A stretch of DNA of 39,880 nt, taken from a virus. Under the pieces are notes generated by a model. That model was not told the DNA's origin and made no database searches. It worked only from the letters and a program-made list of their open reading frames with translations. Shown here piece after piece: positions 22,651 through 31,353 of this stretch. The translations under genes were made by a program, and so were the position numbers. Position 1 is the first letter of the stretch. Each line of letters opens with the position of its first letter. The stretch lies in IMG/VR virus record IMGVR_UViG_3300048587_000964, positions 1 through 39,880 of that record; one strand, written 5' to 3'.

Positions 22651-23676
22651 ATGAAAAAGTTATTGAAAATTATTTCGGTTATCGGCATCCTTTTGATTGC
22701 ATTTACGGTAACCGCCACAACCAAAGATACCGAGGGCGTAAAAATGGTAAAGGATATTGCGCCGGCAGCTATGGCAGTTGGCGTAGTTGATGCCGATCTA
22801 TTGAATGAACTTAATGAGAAATTCATTCTTACCAAGTTCCGACACGTTGGTACCTGGATTCAGGAAGTTACCAGTAAGAATAATTGGGTAAACAATGACG
22901 TCATAAAAATCCCGAAACGTAAAGACGACAATGCGCCTACAGTTCTTATTAATAATGCTGTCTATCCCATTGCCACTAGTAACCGAAATGATGAATACGT
23001 AACCGTTTCCTTGAATAAGTACGATACCGAAAACCGTGAGGTAACCCGTGACGAGCTTTACGCAATTGCCTATGACAAAGAAGGCGATGTAAACTTGGAA
23101 CTTAAAGAAGAACTGGAAGAAAAGACAGTTGACCACGCGTTGCATTCTATTTCTCCAGCATCAAACTCTGCCAGTACACCAGTTTTGGAGACTACTGGAG
23201 AGGATGATGGTACAGGCCGTAAAAGAATGACCCGAAAGGACCTAATCCGAATGAAGGATAAACTGGATAAAATTAAAGCGCCGGTAAAAGGTAGAATTTT
23301 AGTTTTATCGAGTACCCACGCAAATGATTTGCTATTGGAAGATAGCTCATTTGAGAAAGGTTACCATAATCGAGTTGATGGAGCTATATCCGTTAATTAT
23401 TACGGATTCAAAATCTATGAAGAGGTTTATACTCCGACATACGATGCTGTAGCCAAGACTAAACTAGCCTTTGGCTCTGTAACCCCTGGAAAGACATCAT
23501 CAATTGTTTTCCATAAAAAATCCACCGCCAAAGCTACCGGAACAATCGAGCGATTCGCCCGTGATGCCAAGATGGACCCTGAAAACAGAAAATCTGTAGT
23601 TGGTTACCAACTTTATTTTGGATGCTTCGCAATCCAGGATCAAGGACAGGGAGCAATCATAGATGGAGCGGCCTAA
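22651..23676 (+). CDS. Major capsid protein (Mu gpT-like position)
   Basis: This 341-aa protein directly follows the protease/scaffold gene, as in Mu. 'FRHVGTWIQEVTSKNNWVNNDVIKIPK', 'YVTVSLNKYDTENREVTRDEL', 'VLSSTHANDLLLEDS' and 'VVGYQLYFGCFAIQ' look like the extended arm, the P-domain and the A-domain of an HK97-fold capsid protein. The N-terminus (MKKLLKIISVIGILLIAFTV) is unusually hydrophobic for a capsid; a start at 22744 would remove it. The identity is supported by size and position more than by motif. Confidence 0.78.
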   Translation: MKKLLKIISVIGILLIAFTVTATTKDTEGVKMVKDIAPAAMAVGVVDADLLNELNEKFILTKFRHVGTWIQEVTSKNNWVNNDVIKIPKRKDDNAPTVLINNAVYPIATSNRNDEYVTVSLNKYDTENREVTRDELYAIAYDKEGDVNLELKEELEEKTVDHALHSISPASNSASTPVLETTGEDDGTGRKRMTRKDLIRMKDKLDKIKAPVKGRILVLSSTHANDLLLEDSSFEKGYHNRVDGAISVNYYGFKIYEEVYTPTYDAVAKTKLAFGSVTPGKTSSIVFHKKSTAKATGTIERFARDAKMDPENRKSVVGYQLYFGCFAIQDQGQGAIIDGAA

Positions 23677-23686
23677 ACCAAAGAAT

Positions 23687-24013
23687 ATGAAAAAGTACTT
23701 AATAAATAATAGCGTTGCAGTTGCATTAGTGTATGCTGCAAATATGGAACTGAATGTTTCCGAATCCCGGAACATCGTAACGGTCGCAATGACCGGCAAT
23801 GGAACCTTGGCACTCTCAGCAGACGCAAAACCGGTACTTGGTGACGAGATAATCATCAAGGCCTCGAGTGATGCTACTGCTCGCACACTGACTTTTGGAG
23901 ACGGATTTACCGCTCCCGCTTTGGCAGGAACCATTAACAAAACCAAAGTGCAGACTTTGGTATATGATGGTGCAAACTTTATTGCATCTGGAGCTCCGGT
24001 ACAAATAGACTAA
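23687..24013 (+). CDS. Small capsid-associated protein (decoration/head-fibre-like)
   Basis: I chose ATG 23687 (MKKYLINNSVAVALVYAANM), giving 108 aa; the frame is open a little upstream but overlaps the capsid stop. The protein is beta-rich with many Thr/Ala/Gly and lies directly after the capsid. That is the usual place and size of a decoration or head-stabilising protein. No defined family is recognised. Confidence 0.55.
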   Translation: MKKYLINNSVAVALVYAANMELNVSESRNIVTVAMTGNGTLALSADAKPVLGDEIIIKASSDATARTLTFGDGFTAPALAGTINKTKVQTLVYDGANFIASGAPVQID

Positions 24014-24019
24014 AAAGAG

Positions 24020-24047
24020 GCAGGCCAACTTATTGCAAGTGGCCTGC
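24020..24047. repeat. Hairpin between head and lysis genes
   Basis: GCAGGCC (24020-24026) pairs with GGCCTGC (24041-24047). ACTT/AAGT extends the stem inside with one bulged A. No T-run follows on the plus strand, so it may slow or process the transcript rather than end it. Confidence 0.5.
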
Positions 24048-24073
24048 TCCCTCAAAGGGGAAAACTAAGTAGT

Positions 24074-24478
24074 ATGAAAGCCGTTTTAACCAGAAAATTC
24101 TTTGAAATAAAACAGACCCTTGGGGAATTGAAACTATTTACTTCAGGCGGAGTTTGCATTTTTGAGTGCAAAACACTGGAGTTGCCCTGGTTGAATAACC
24201 GACAGCAAAGAAGTTGCATCCCTGCCGGAAAGTATCAAGTGGTTACCCGTTTTTCACCTAAGTTCAAAAATCACTTCCACGTTTTGGATGTGCCGGGCAG
24301 GAGCTATATCCTGATCCATTCAGGAAATTATCACACTGATATTCTCGGATGTATCCTAGTTGGAGACTCTTTGGCCGATATTAATGGTGATGGATTTCGC
24401 GATGTTGTGAATTCAAAAAATACGCTTTCCAAGCTGTTAAAGACTGCACCGGAAGGTTTTGAACTAATTATATGTTGA
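24074..24478 (+). CDS. DUF5675 protein (candidate peptidoglycan-acting)
   Basis: This 134-aa protein contains 'TLELPWLNNRQQRSCIPAGKYQV' and 'HVLDVPGRSYILIHSGNYHTDILGCILVGDS', the hallmark of DUF5675. The His-Ser-Gly-Asn ... Gly-Cys arrangement resembles the active-site layout of L,D-transpeptidase-type folds, so an action on the cell wall is possible. The next gene encodes a spanin-like protein and overlaps by 7 nt. I see no other clear endolysin in the window, which makes this a candidate for the missing lysis enzyme. That role is inference. Confidence 0.65.
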   Translation: MKAVLTRKFFEIKQTLGELKLFTSGGVCIFECKTLELPWLNNRQQRSCIPAGKYQVVTRFSPKFKNHFHVLDVPGRSYILIHSGNYHTDILGCILVGDSLADINGDGFRDVVNSKNTLSKLLKTAPEGFELIIC

Positions 24479-24951
24479 GGATTGTTTTCATTTTGATTGT
24501 TGCAGTTGCGTTGCAGGGGTGCGGCGCCCGAAGGTTCGCGCCCAGCACGCAAAGCAATCAAAAAGTTACGGACAGTTCCTGGACAAAAGTGCGCACAGTG
24601 GCCCGCGATACGGTCATCACCATACCCGGAGACACCACGCGCATCAGCATACCGGTCTATGAAATAACCGAGGTGCCAATTAAGAAAACCATCGGCAGGG
24701 CCACGGCCACCGTTTCTCGAAAGGGCGAGAACATTGAGGTGAGCTGTGAATGTGCCGAGTACAAAAAGAAAATTGAACTGCTGGAGACCATCATTGAGAA
24801 ACAGCAAAAGATCATTGATCAACAGAAAAAAATTACAAGTGTGCCAGTAAAATACGTCCCTTGGTACACACAAACACTCGCTTGGATAGGCGGAGTGGCA
24901 TTGGCGGCAGGCATTGTGCTGGTCGCGTTGAAATTCTTAAAACCATTTTAA
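24472..24951 (+). CDS. Unimolecular spanin-like lipoprotein
   Basis: This 159-aa protein has an N-terminal lipoprotein signal (MLRIVFILIVAVALQGC, lipobox LQGC with Cys17). Then come a periplasmic part with beta-like segments, a coiled coil (~100-125, 'KKKIELLETIIEKQQKIIDQQKK') and a C-terminal membrane span (~137-156, 'LAWIGGVALAAGIVLVALKF'). An outer-membrane lipoprotein anchored at its other end in the inner membrane is the layout of a u-spanin. It would fuse the two membranes in the last lysis step. The neighbouring DUF5675 gene fits a lysis cassette. Confidence 0.72.
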   Translation: MLRIVFILIVAVALQGCGARRFAPSTQSNQKVTDSSWTKVRTVARDTVITIPGDTTRISIPVYEITEVPIKKTIGRATATVSRKGENIEVSCECAEYKKKIELLETIIEKQQKIIDQQKKITSVPVKYVPWYTQTLAWIGGVALAAGIVLVALKFLKPF

Positions 24952-24953
24952 AG

Positions 24954-25370
24954 ATGAAGACCATTTCAAGAAAAGACTTAATCGCGATGAGTGTGGCAAT
25001 CTTTGGCGCCCATAATGTGAACACCTTATTTGCAACAAGTGATGGACAATTTTTTATTGTTCAGGATCGTGCAAAATTGCACTCAAACTCAAGCAAGGCA
25101 AAATTGACCATTTATGAGATTGATCGCCATGAAGCTGATGCATTATCTGCAAAAGTAGCTGAGCCAAAATCAGAAACAAAAGCAGAAACCCAATCGGAAT
25201 CAAAGCCAAAAACTAAGGCTAAGAAAACTGCTAAGGGTAAAGCAAAACCAAAAGGTGAGCCTGCTACTGAATCTGATCAGATAACAACTTCTGAAAAGAT
25301 CGAGGATATCAATGTTGAATCTGAGGAAGTAAAATCAGACGAAAACACACCCAACCAAAACGAAAATTAA
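24954..25370 (+). CDS. Hypothetical protein with low-complexity acidic/basic tail
   Basis: This 138-aa protein starts at ATG 24954, just after the spanin-like gene. The first ~60 residues look like a small domain ('LIAMSVAIFGAHNVNTLFATSDGQFFIVQD'). The rest is Lys/Glu/Ser/Thr-rich repeats with no fixed structure. It lies before the sheath gene. Function unknown; it may be a tail-assembly or capsid accessory. Confidence 0.55.
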   Translation: MKTISRKDLIAMSVAIFGAHNVNTLFATSDGQFFIVQDRAKLHSNSSKAKLTIYEIDRHEADALSAKVAEPKSETKAETQSESKPKTKAKKTAKGKAKPKGEPATESDQITTSEKIEDINVESEEVKSDENTPNQNEN

Positions 25371-25373
25371 GCT

Positions 25374-26588
25374 ATGGCAAATCAAGAATTTGAAGGCGTA
25401 AAGGTATTCAAGAGCAACGGGAACTTAAACCGTGATACTGCAAATACCGACAACAATATGGCCCTTGTAATATCAACACAGGCTTTTCCTGCGGGAATTA
25501 ATGCAAATGATGTTATTGAAACTGTGGCCCTTCAAGAAGCAGAGGCAGTTGGCATTGATGCCGCTTTCGATGCGAATAACACGGTATTGGCTCATTATCA
25601 CATCGAGGAATTCTATGATCTTGCTCCTGAAGGTAAACTGGTAGTGGTTCTTACAGATGAGGAAACTGCAGCTGACTTTTTTGCATTGCCAATTGCAGCC
25701 CAGATTTTCAAAACGTACAAAAACGTAAAGAACATTGGATTCGTCTATAATGGAGAACCATTAGAACTTGACCTTGACGCAGAGCTTGGAGCCTGTCAGG
25801 CATTTATAACTGCCTTGGCCACCGACCATTATTTGCTTAACGGTATCTATCTTGAAGGTAGAAACCTTGGTGTAGCCGCGACTGACAATCGTGAGTTAAA
25901 TGCTCCCAATTGTAATGTAGTAATTGCACAGGACCCGGCAATCGCTGTTTTGGAAGAAGAATATGAAAAATATGCTGCAGTTGGTTCCGCATTGGGAATG
26001 CGTGCAGTGCGTAAGCCAAGTGAGCATTTGGGAAGTACCGATATATTGGATAAACCGGACGCCCAAAAGGCAGACCCTACTTATCCATTGACGAGACCAG
26101 GAAAAGGCCGTTGGTTGACCGCGGCTTTAAGTGATGGAACTCCTTATGATAGCCTAACCGCTACTCAGAAGCAGCAGCTCACAGACCGTGCTTATATATA
26201 TGCCGGAGGTTATTCAGATTTCTATGGGGTTTATTTCAATGGTGAGCCTACCTGTGTTGCCATTGAGAGCGATTATTCCCAAGGAGAAAATAACAACATC
26301 TGGAACAAAGCCGCACGTGGAATTCGGAAGGCTTTGTTGCCAAAAGTGAAAAGTCAGGTATTTGTTGATCCGGCCACGGGTAATATTCGAAATACGAGCG
26401 CAAAATATCTGGAAGGCATTGGCTTCAAACCTTTGGAAGCAATGATGGCCGCTGAAGAAATAAGCGGTGCCACTTTGACGATCCCAACAAACCAATCCCC
26501 AAGCGACCAAGTGCCGCTGAAGGTACAGGCAAGTGTAACCAAAAACCGCATCGTACACTTATTTGAAGTGTCTTTGGGGCTTAATTAA
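25374..26588 (+). CDS. Contractile tail sheath protein (DUF2586-like)
   Basis: This 404-aa protein begins the tail block and is directly followed by the tube gene. N-terminal and middle parts have 'LVISTQAFPAGINANDVIETV' and 'AALSDGTPYDSLTATQKQQLTDRAYIYAGGYSDFYGVYFNGEPTC'. The C-terminal part ends with a domain of the sheath type ('VSLGLN'). The 'YxxGYSDxYGVY...G' segment is typical of the DUF2586 sheaths seen in Bacteroidota phages. The sheath contracts around the tube to drive DNA injection, so this phage is a myovirus. Confidence 0.75.
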   Translation: MANQEFEGVKVFKSNGNLNRDTANTDNNMALVISTQAFPAGINANDVIETVALQEAEAVGIDAAFDANNTVLAHYHIEEFYDLAPEGKLVVVLTDEETAADFFALPIAAQIFKTYKNVKNIGFVYNGEPLELDLDAELGACQAFITALATDHYLLNGIYLEGRNLGVAATDNRELNAPNCNVVIAQDPAIAVLEEEYEKYAAVGSALGMRAVRKPSEHLGSTDILDKPDAQKADPTYPLTRPGKGRWLTAALSDGTPYDSLTATQKQQLTDRAYIYAGGYSDFYGVYFNGEPTCVAIESDYSQGENNNIWNKAARGIRKALLPKVKSQVFVDPATGNIRNTSAKYLEGIGFKPLEAMMAAEEISGATLTIPTNQSPSDQVPLKVQASVTKNRIVHLFEVSLGLN

Positions 26589-26593
26589 CAACT

Positions 26594-27031
26594 ATGGCAC
26601 AAGCACAAAATTTAACGAATAGGTTCGGCAAAATGGCCGGATGGAATTCTGTAACCTTAAACCTTTTCGGAAGGGATGTGGAAGGAATTCTGGATTTCAG
26701 CTATGACGATAATGTCGAGCACGAAAAGATTATGGGTGCCGGCAATATGCCGATTGGATACGGCGAGGGCAATTATGTTGCCAACGTTTCCATCACGCTT
26801 CATATGGAGGAAGTGAATGAAATTCTTCGCAACATTCCTCCGGGAATGCGAATTAGCGATGCCGCCCCTGTTCCTGTTCCGATTCAATATGAATACCAGG
26901 ACAGGATTGTAACGGATGTCATAAACTTTTTCAAGATAACCGGACTTGGTAAGGAAGTTAAGCAAGGCGATAAAGTGGTGGGCCAAAAATTAACCTGCTT
27001 CTGTATCTCCATAAACTGGAACGTAACGTAA
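26594..27031 (+). CDS. Tail tube protein
   Basis: This 145-aa protein directly follows the sheath. The opening 'MAQAQNLTNRFGKMAGWNSVTLNLFGRDVEGILDFSYDDN' and the beta-rich body ('YVANVSITLHMEEVNEIL', 'VDFF...TGLGKEV') have the size and look of the ~140-aa tube proteins of contractile tails. The stop overlaps the next ATG (TAATG). It forms the inner tube through which DNA passes. Confidence 0.75.
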   Translation: MAQAQNLTNRFGKMAGWNSVTLNLFGRDVEGILDFSYDDNVEHEKIMGAGNMPIGYGEGNYVANVSITLHMEEVNEILRNIPPGMRISDAAPVPVPIQYEYQDRIVTDVINFFKITGLGKEVKQGDKVVGQKLTCFCISINWNVT

Positions 27032-27384
27032 TGGAAGGAACTGATAAAGTAGAAGAAAAAAAGCCAATTGGTTGGGTAGATGATTCCCAAATCAATGCTT
27101 GGAAGGCGCAGCACAAATGCAAAAGCATTCCGCAGGTAATTACACCTGAAGATGACGAAACCGATCACGTAACGTATTTCAAAACTGCAGGAATTGACGA
27201 ATTGATCCTACTTGGTGATTACACTAAAAAAGGTCAGGAAATTAAAGGATTAAAGGTTCTTTTTAACACGCTTCGAATTGGAGGTTCACAGGACGTTGTG
27301 GATTACGCGGAATTAAACAAAAGTGCAATTATGGCCTTCTCCGGAATTTTAAAAGGTTCACAGAGCAAGTTGGGAAAGCGCTAA
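27031..27384 (+). CDS. Tail assembly chaperone, short form
   Basis: This 117-aa protein lies between the tube and tape measure genes, the standard place of the tail chaperone. It ends in 'GILKGSQSKLGKR' shortly after a slippery heptamer. A -1 shift there gives a longer second product (27031-27590), a feature of tail chaperones in many phages. The first form should coat the tape measure protein during tail assembly. Confidence 0.8.
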   Translation: MEGTDKVEEKKPIGWVDDSQINAWKAQHKCKSIPQVITPEDDETDHVTYFKTAGIDELILLGDYTKKGQEIKGLKVLFNTLRIGGSQDVVDYAELNKSAIMAFSGILKGSQSKLGKR

Positions 27385-27405
27385 CCGATGGGGTTATCTC
27401 ATCGG
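27348..27405 (+). promoter_or_regulatory. Programmed -1 frameshift site
   Basis: T TTA AAA (27348-27354) lies in the zero frame of the tail chaperone gene, an ideal X XXY YYZ slippery heptamer. A CCGATG/CATCGG hairpin (27385-27405) lies downstream; TAACC/GGTTA is an alternative stem. Its distance of 30 nt is longer than usual, so the hairpin may not be the stimulator. Confidence 0.8.
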
Positions 27406-27590
27406 ATGACGAAGAAGATTTTTTCAGAAAAGGTAACGCCCTTATTAGGCACTATTTCAAAAAGAACCCAAAAAAGCTTGATGTTGAAACGTATGCAGAA
27501 TTATACAACGAGGCAATGTATTTAAAGGGTTTTGAAATGAAAACGCTGGCCAAAATGCTGGTGAAAATTTTCGGGGGAAACTCCGGTTAA
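27354..27590 (+). CDS. Tail assembly chaperone, frameshift extension
   Basis: This -1 frame has no start codon of its own but is open from the slippery site to TAA 27588-27590 and has ordinary protein composition ('DDEEDFFRKGNALIRHYFKKNPKKLDVETYAELYNEAMYLKGFEM'). Joined to residues 1-108 of the short form it gives a protein of about 187 aa. The tape measure ATG follows 3 nt later, exactly as in other frameshifted chaperone loci. A gene finder would miss this extension. Confidence 0.8.
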   Translation, partial: RFTEQVGKALTDGVISSDDEEDFFRKGNALIRHYFKKNPKKLDVETYAELYNEAMYLKGFEMKTLAKMLVKIFGGNSG

Positions 27591-27593
27591 ACT

Positions 27594-29699
27594 ATGGCAA
27601 ACCACGAAACGAATTGGATATTACGTTTCATCGACCAGATAACGAAGCCGTTACAGACACCAACCAAGGCCACTAAGGAATTAAGTGATACAGTTGACAA
27701 AGTAACGGCTTCGTTAGATACTATGGACGATGCCACACGTGAGGTGGCAAAAAGTTCTTTGAAATCACATAAGGACCTTACTGAGGGAATTGCGCGTGAG
27801 GAAAAGCAGTTGGTAAACCTTAAAAAGCGTCTTGAAGATGCCGGTGATGCGCTTGACCCCTTGCAAAAAGGAGTAATTGATTTTGACATCAAACAGGCCG
27901 AGACGAAGATTCGCAGATATAAAGAGCAGCTCGTTGAGGTTGAGGCCGAGCTGGACGATCTGGCAAAAAAACCTGATCCAGCGCCAATCAAAAACAATTT
28001 CACGGAAATATTCGGAGACCTCAAAAACTCTATTTCCGGAATATTTGATGATCTGCAATCTGGTAACATCGGTGGGCTTGAAGCTACTTTTGAAGTAATA
28101 CAGACAGGCCTAAAAGGCATCACCCGTGCCGCTTGGGCATTCATAACAACGCCCATTGGTATCGCTATTGCGGCATTGGCGGGCATTGGACTTGTTACCG
28201 CGGATTTTGTAAAATATAATGAGGCGGCGCGTGAAGCCAATATAATTACCCATCAAATTACCCAAATAAGCGGCGAAGCTCTCAGCGATGCCCGCATTCG
28301 GGGGCAGGTGATCGCCGATACCTTTGGGCAGGATTTTGAGCGAACTCTGGAAATCGCCAAAAACAATGTACAGGCTTTCGGTGTAAGCTGGAACGAGGCA
28401 TTTGATAATATTCAAGATGGATTGATCCGTGGCGGAATGGCCAATGATGAATATTATGATTCATTGCGGGAATATCCCCGACTTTTTGCCAACGCCGGGT
28501 TTACGATGAAGGAATTCCAGCGGACAGTAAATACCGGTATTGACCTGGGAATGTATGCAGATAAATTGCCCGATGCGATCAAGGAATTTGGAATCAGCAT
28601 CACGGAGCAGACCGACAGCGCGAAAATTGCCCTTGAAAATGCCTTCGGAAAGAAATTCACCGATAACATATTCAAAAACATCACCAACGGCAGCATAACC
28701 GCCAAAGACGCTCTACAGCTTATCGCAGAAGAAACGGAACGTGTGGGCGTAAATTCTAAGGATGCTGCTGTACTTACGGCGGATTTATTCCGAGGTGCTG
28801 GCGAAGACGCTGGCGGGTTTACCAATATCATTGATGCGATGAATGCGGTGCTCAATGAAACCCCGGATGCGCTCTCAGACATTGAAACGCATTTAGATCA
28901 GGTAGCAGACGCCAATTTAAGACTGGCAGAGGCAAAAAGGGAAGCCCTTGAGAGCGACAGCTACATCGCTTTTGCCCAGCAAATGGAATCCTTCTGGACG
29001 GAAATAAAAATAGGGTATTACAATTTCATCACATTTCTAAGAGAATGGTTTGATACCGTTACAAAATTTTACGCTCAATTATTGGGCGTAATCGTGGTGG
29101 TTCCGAAAACCATCAAAGAAACTTTCTTAAATGTGATGGAAGATTTGGGGCATTTAGTTCAAACCTTTCTTTCTGCTGGCGAAATCATTGATGATGCCCT
29201 TCATTTCCGATGGGATGATGCTCGAAAGGGCTTTGCAAATTTCAATAAGGATTTAAAAGAAGATCTTCTCAATCTTGGAAAGGATTTAATAATTCAACCA
29301 GGAGTGGATTTGGCAAACGCCTTTCATGATACAGGGAAAAACATTGATATGGGGCGTGAGATAGCCGCATATTATGGTAAACAAACTTCTTTAGACGAAC
29401 CCCAAGGACCGAAAGAAGGAGACACAAAAATAGTTGATGGCGTAAAGTATATATTCAAAAACGGCCAATGGGTGCCAGTTAAAGTTGATAAATCAACAGG
29501 CACTGGCTTAGGGGATCGTGAAAGTTCCTTAAACGGAAACGGCAGAGGTGGCGCCATAACAATGACCCTAAACGTAACCAACAATTTCAACGTAAAAAAC
29601 GGCGAGGACATCATGAGCAAGAGCGAGCAAATCATTGATATGGTAGTTAGCGGCATAAACAGCCGTGTGAAAGATGGATTAATAGCAGCTACGGCATAG
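27594..29699 (+). CDS. Tape measure protein
   Basis: This 701-aa protein starts 3 nt after the chaperone extension. The N-terminal ~200 residues are helical with a long coiled coil. A hydrophobic segment near 175-205 ('AAWAFITTPIGIAIAALAGIGLVTADF') could insert in the membrane at injection. The middle part is rich in Ala/Thr/Asp helices, 'FIAFAQQMESFWTEIKIGYY' follows, and a Gly/Asn-rich tail ends the chain. A length of ~700 aa predicts a tail of about 100 nm by the usual 1.5 angstrom-per-residue rule. Confidence 0.85.
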   Translation: MANHETNWILRFIDQITKPLQTPTKATKELSDTVDKVTASLDTMDDATREVAKSSLKSHKDLTEGIAREEKQLVNLKKRLEDAGDALDPLQKGVIDFDIKQAETKIRRYKEQLVEVEAELDDLAKKPDPAPIKNNFTEIFGDLKNSISGIFDDLQSGNIGGLEATFEVIQTGLKGITRAAWAFITTPIGIAIAALAGIGLVTADFVKYNEAAREANIITHQITQISGEALSDARIRGQVIADTFGQDFERTLEIAKNNVQAFGVSWNEAFDNIQDGLIRGGMANDEYYDSLREYPRLFANAGFTMKEFQRTVNTGIDLGMYADKLPDAIKEFGISITEQTDSAKIALENAFGKKFTDNIFKNITNGSITAKDALQLIAEETERVGVNSKDAAVLTADLFRGAGEDAGGFTNIIDAMNAVLNETPDALSDIETHLDQVADANLRLAEAKREALESDSYIAFAQQMESFWTEIKIGYYNFITFLREWFDTVTKFYAQLLGVIVVVPKTIKETFLNVMEDLGHLVQTFLSAGEIIDDALHFRWDDARKGFANFNKDLKEDLLNLGKDLIIQPGVDLANAFHDTGKNIDMGREIAAYYGKQTSLDEPQGPKEGDTKIVDGVKYIFKNGQWVPVKVDKSTGTGLGDRESSLNGNGRGGAITMTLNVTNNFNVKNGEDIMSKSEQIIDMVVSGINSRVKDGLIAATA

Positions 29700-29712
29700 G
29701 CCCCACCCCGCT

Positions 29713-29729
29713 CCTCCCCAAAGGGGAGG
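29713..29729. repeat. G/C hairpin between tape measure and DUF6046 genes
   Basis: CCTCCCC, loop AAA, GGGGAGG. Similar short hairpins are, from memory, widespread between flavobacterial genes. No T-run follows, so it is more likely a stability or processing hairpin than a terminator. It also marks a change to higher GC content in the genes that follow. Confidence 0.5.
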
Positions 29730-29746
29730 GAGAAAGAAAGTTAAAA

Positions 29747-30382
29747 ATGGAATATAACGTACAGGATTTATTTAAAGAGGCATTTGGAATAACGGTTGAG
29801 AAATCATTCCAGCCCGAGCTTGGGGGCAACCTGCCGGAGCGCCCAAACCTCAACTATTTTGGGGTAGTGCCCGTGCCGGACATAGAGGAGGCCGTGGAGC
29901 TCAGTTTTATGGGCACGCCGGTAATCCACCCCATCACGCTATTGGGCGGCAACTATAAGTTCTGTACGAAAGATGGCCAAGTGGAGACGCGCCCTATGCC
30001 CGATTTTAGGCTGCCCATTACTTCCATTGTAGATTTTAGCCGCGACAAGATTATCGGCACCACAAGGGTAAACAATGGCGCTGGTGGAACCGTAAAGGAA
30101 AGTTTTGGTTTTGACGACTGGAACATTACTATTCGCGGGTTTTGCGTGCTCGACCTGGCACAGCGCCAAGGAAGGGTGACGGCATTTATGCAAGAGCAGG
30201 AACTCCTGCAGTGGGAGCAGATAGTTGATAGCATAGGCGTGAGCGGCAAGCTGTTCGGCGTGCGAGACATCAGTAACCTTGTGATCAAGAACATCAGTAT
30301 TACCGCTCTGCGCGGCAAGCCCAAGATAAAACCGTTCGTGATCAACGCACTGAGCGATGAACCCCTGGAACTTGTACTATGA
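29747..30382 (+). CDS. DUF6046-type tail protein
   Basis: This 211-aa protein lies between tape measure and hub. 'PITSIVDFSRDKIIGTTRVNNGAGGTVKESFGFDDWNITIRGFCV' and the ending 'FVINALSDEPLELVL' match the DUF6046 pattern as I remember it, a LysM-free baseplate or hub-associated protein of Bacteroidota myophages. It is likely a DNA circulation (gpN-like) or hub-adaptor protein in Mu terms. The next ATG overlaps its stop. Confidence 0.65.
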   Translation: MEYNVQDLFKEAFGITVEKSFQPELGGNLPERPNLNYFGVVPVPDIEEAVELSFMGTPVIHPITLLGGNYKFCTKDGQVETRPMPDFRLPITSIVDFSRDKIIGTTRVNNGAGGTVKESFGFDDWNITIRGFCVLDLAQRQGRVTAFMQEQELLQWEQIVDSIGVSGKLFGVRDISNLVIKNISITALRGKPKIKPFVINALSDEPLELVL

Positions 30383-31353
30383 CGGTAAATATGGTGGCAC
30401 ATATTGTTTTTCCGGCTCGCGAAGGCCGGGAAAAAATTGAGATACGCAAGATAACAGGCGTGCAGATTGAGACCGGTTGGGAAATGATGACCAGCACCGC
30501 CACGATCATCTTGGCGCGCAACGTTTCGTTCTTTGATAAAAACGAGGTAAAGGAGGTCTTCCAGCCCGGTGACAAGGTAGAAATATACCTCGGTTACGAT
30601 TTCACCTATCTGAAGGAATTTGAGGGCTACATAACGCAGGTAAGCGCAGAGATACCGATAAAGATAAAGTGCGAGGATGCAATGTACCTGTTGAAGCGTA
30701 CGCCCGCCAATGTTTCCCTAAAGGAAACCACGGTAAAGGAGCTGCTGGAAAAGATAATGCCCGGCGGTTTTAAGACCGATGCCATAGATGCCGAGATAGG
30801 CACCGTGCGCTACGCCAATACCACCGTAAGCCAGATACTGGAAAAGGTAAAACAGGATTTTGGCTTTTACAGCTACATCAAGAACTGGGACACGCTGGTG
30901 GTGGGAAAAATATACCAGGACGATGAAGGCGCGGAGCCCGTAAAGTTCAGCTTTGCGAAAAACGTGGTAGGCAACAATCTGGAATATAAGACCAAGGAAG
31001 AGGTGCTCATAAAGATTAAAGCGGTATCCACGTTGCGCAAGGGCGATAAAATTGAAGTAGAGTATGGCGATGACGGTGGCGTAATGAAGCAATTGCCGTT
31101 TTACGGCATAAAGGTAAAGGCCGAGCTGGAAAAGCTGGCCAAGATTGATTATGACAAATTTAAGGTAGACGGTTTCAACGGCGATTTTGAGGCCTTCGGG
31201 ATGCCCAGCGTAACCCACGGAATGACCGCGGAACTGGAAGACCCCCAATATCCCGATAAAAATGGGAAATATTGGATTAAAAAGGTGGTGAAAACCTTTG
31301 ATGATACTCCGAAGTACCGTCAAAAAATAACCCTTGACCAAAAGAGGACATGA
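30379..31353 (+). CDS. Baseplate hub protein, gpD/gp44-like (tentative)
   Basis: This 324-aa protein has the layout of phage hub proteins: an N-terminal beta domain ('VQIETGWEMMTSTATIILARN'), then 'PGDKVEIYLGYDFTYLKEFEGYITQVSAEIPIKIKCED', typical of the gpD/VgrG hub, and 'TVKELLEKIMPG' later. 'VSQILEKVKQDFGFYSYIKNWDTLVVG' is the standard second domain motif. It forms the trimeric or hexameric hub that carries the spike. It overlaps the neighbouring genes by 4 nt. Confidence 0.8.
   Translation: MTVNMVAHIVFPAREGREKIEIRKITGVQIETGWEMMTSTATIILARNVSFFDKNEVKEVFQPGDKVEIYLGYDFTYLKEFEGYITQVSAEIPIKIKCEDAMYLLKRTPANVSLKETTVKELLEKIMPGGFKTDAIDAEIGTVRYANTTVSQILEKVKQDFGFYSYIKNWDTLVVGKIYQDDEGAEPVKFSFAKNVVGNNLEYKTKEEVLIKIKAVSTLRKGDKIEVEYGDDGGVMKQLPFYGIKVKAELEKLAKIDYDKFKVDGFNGDFEAFGMPSVTHGMTAELEDPQYPDKNGKYWIKKVVKTFDDTPKYRQKITLDQKRT

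Noticed and set aside
27587-28240. Leftward open frame of 217 codons under the tape measure gene
   Set aside because: Ser/Ala-rich antisense of the tape measure coiled coil, a typical shadow.
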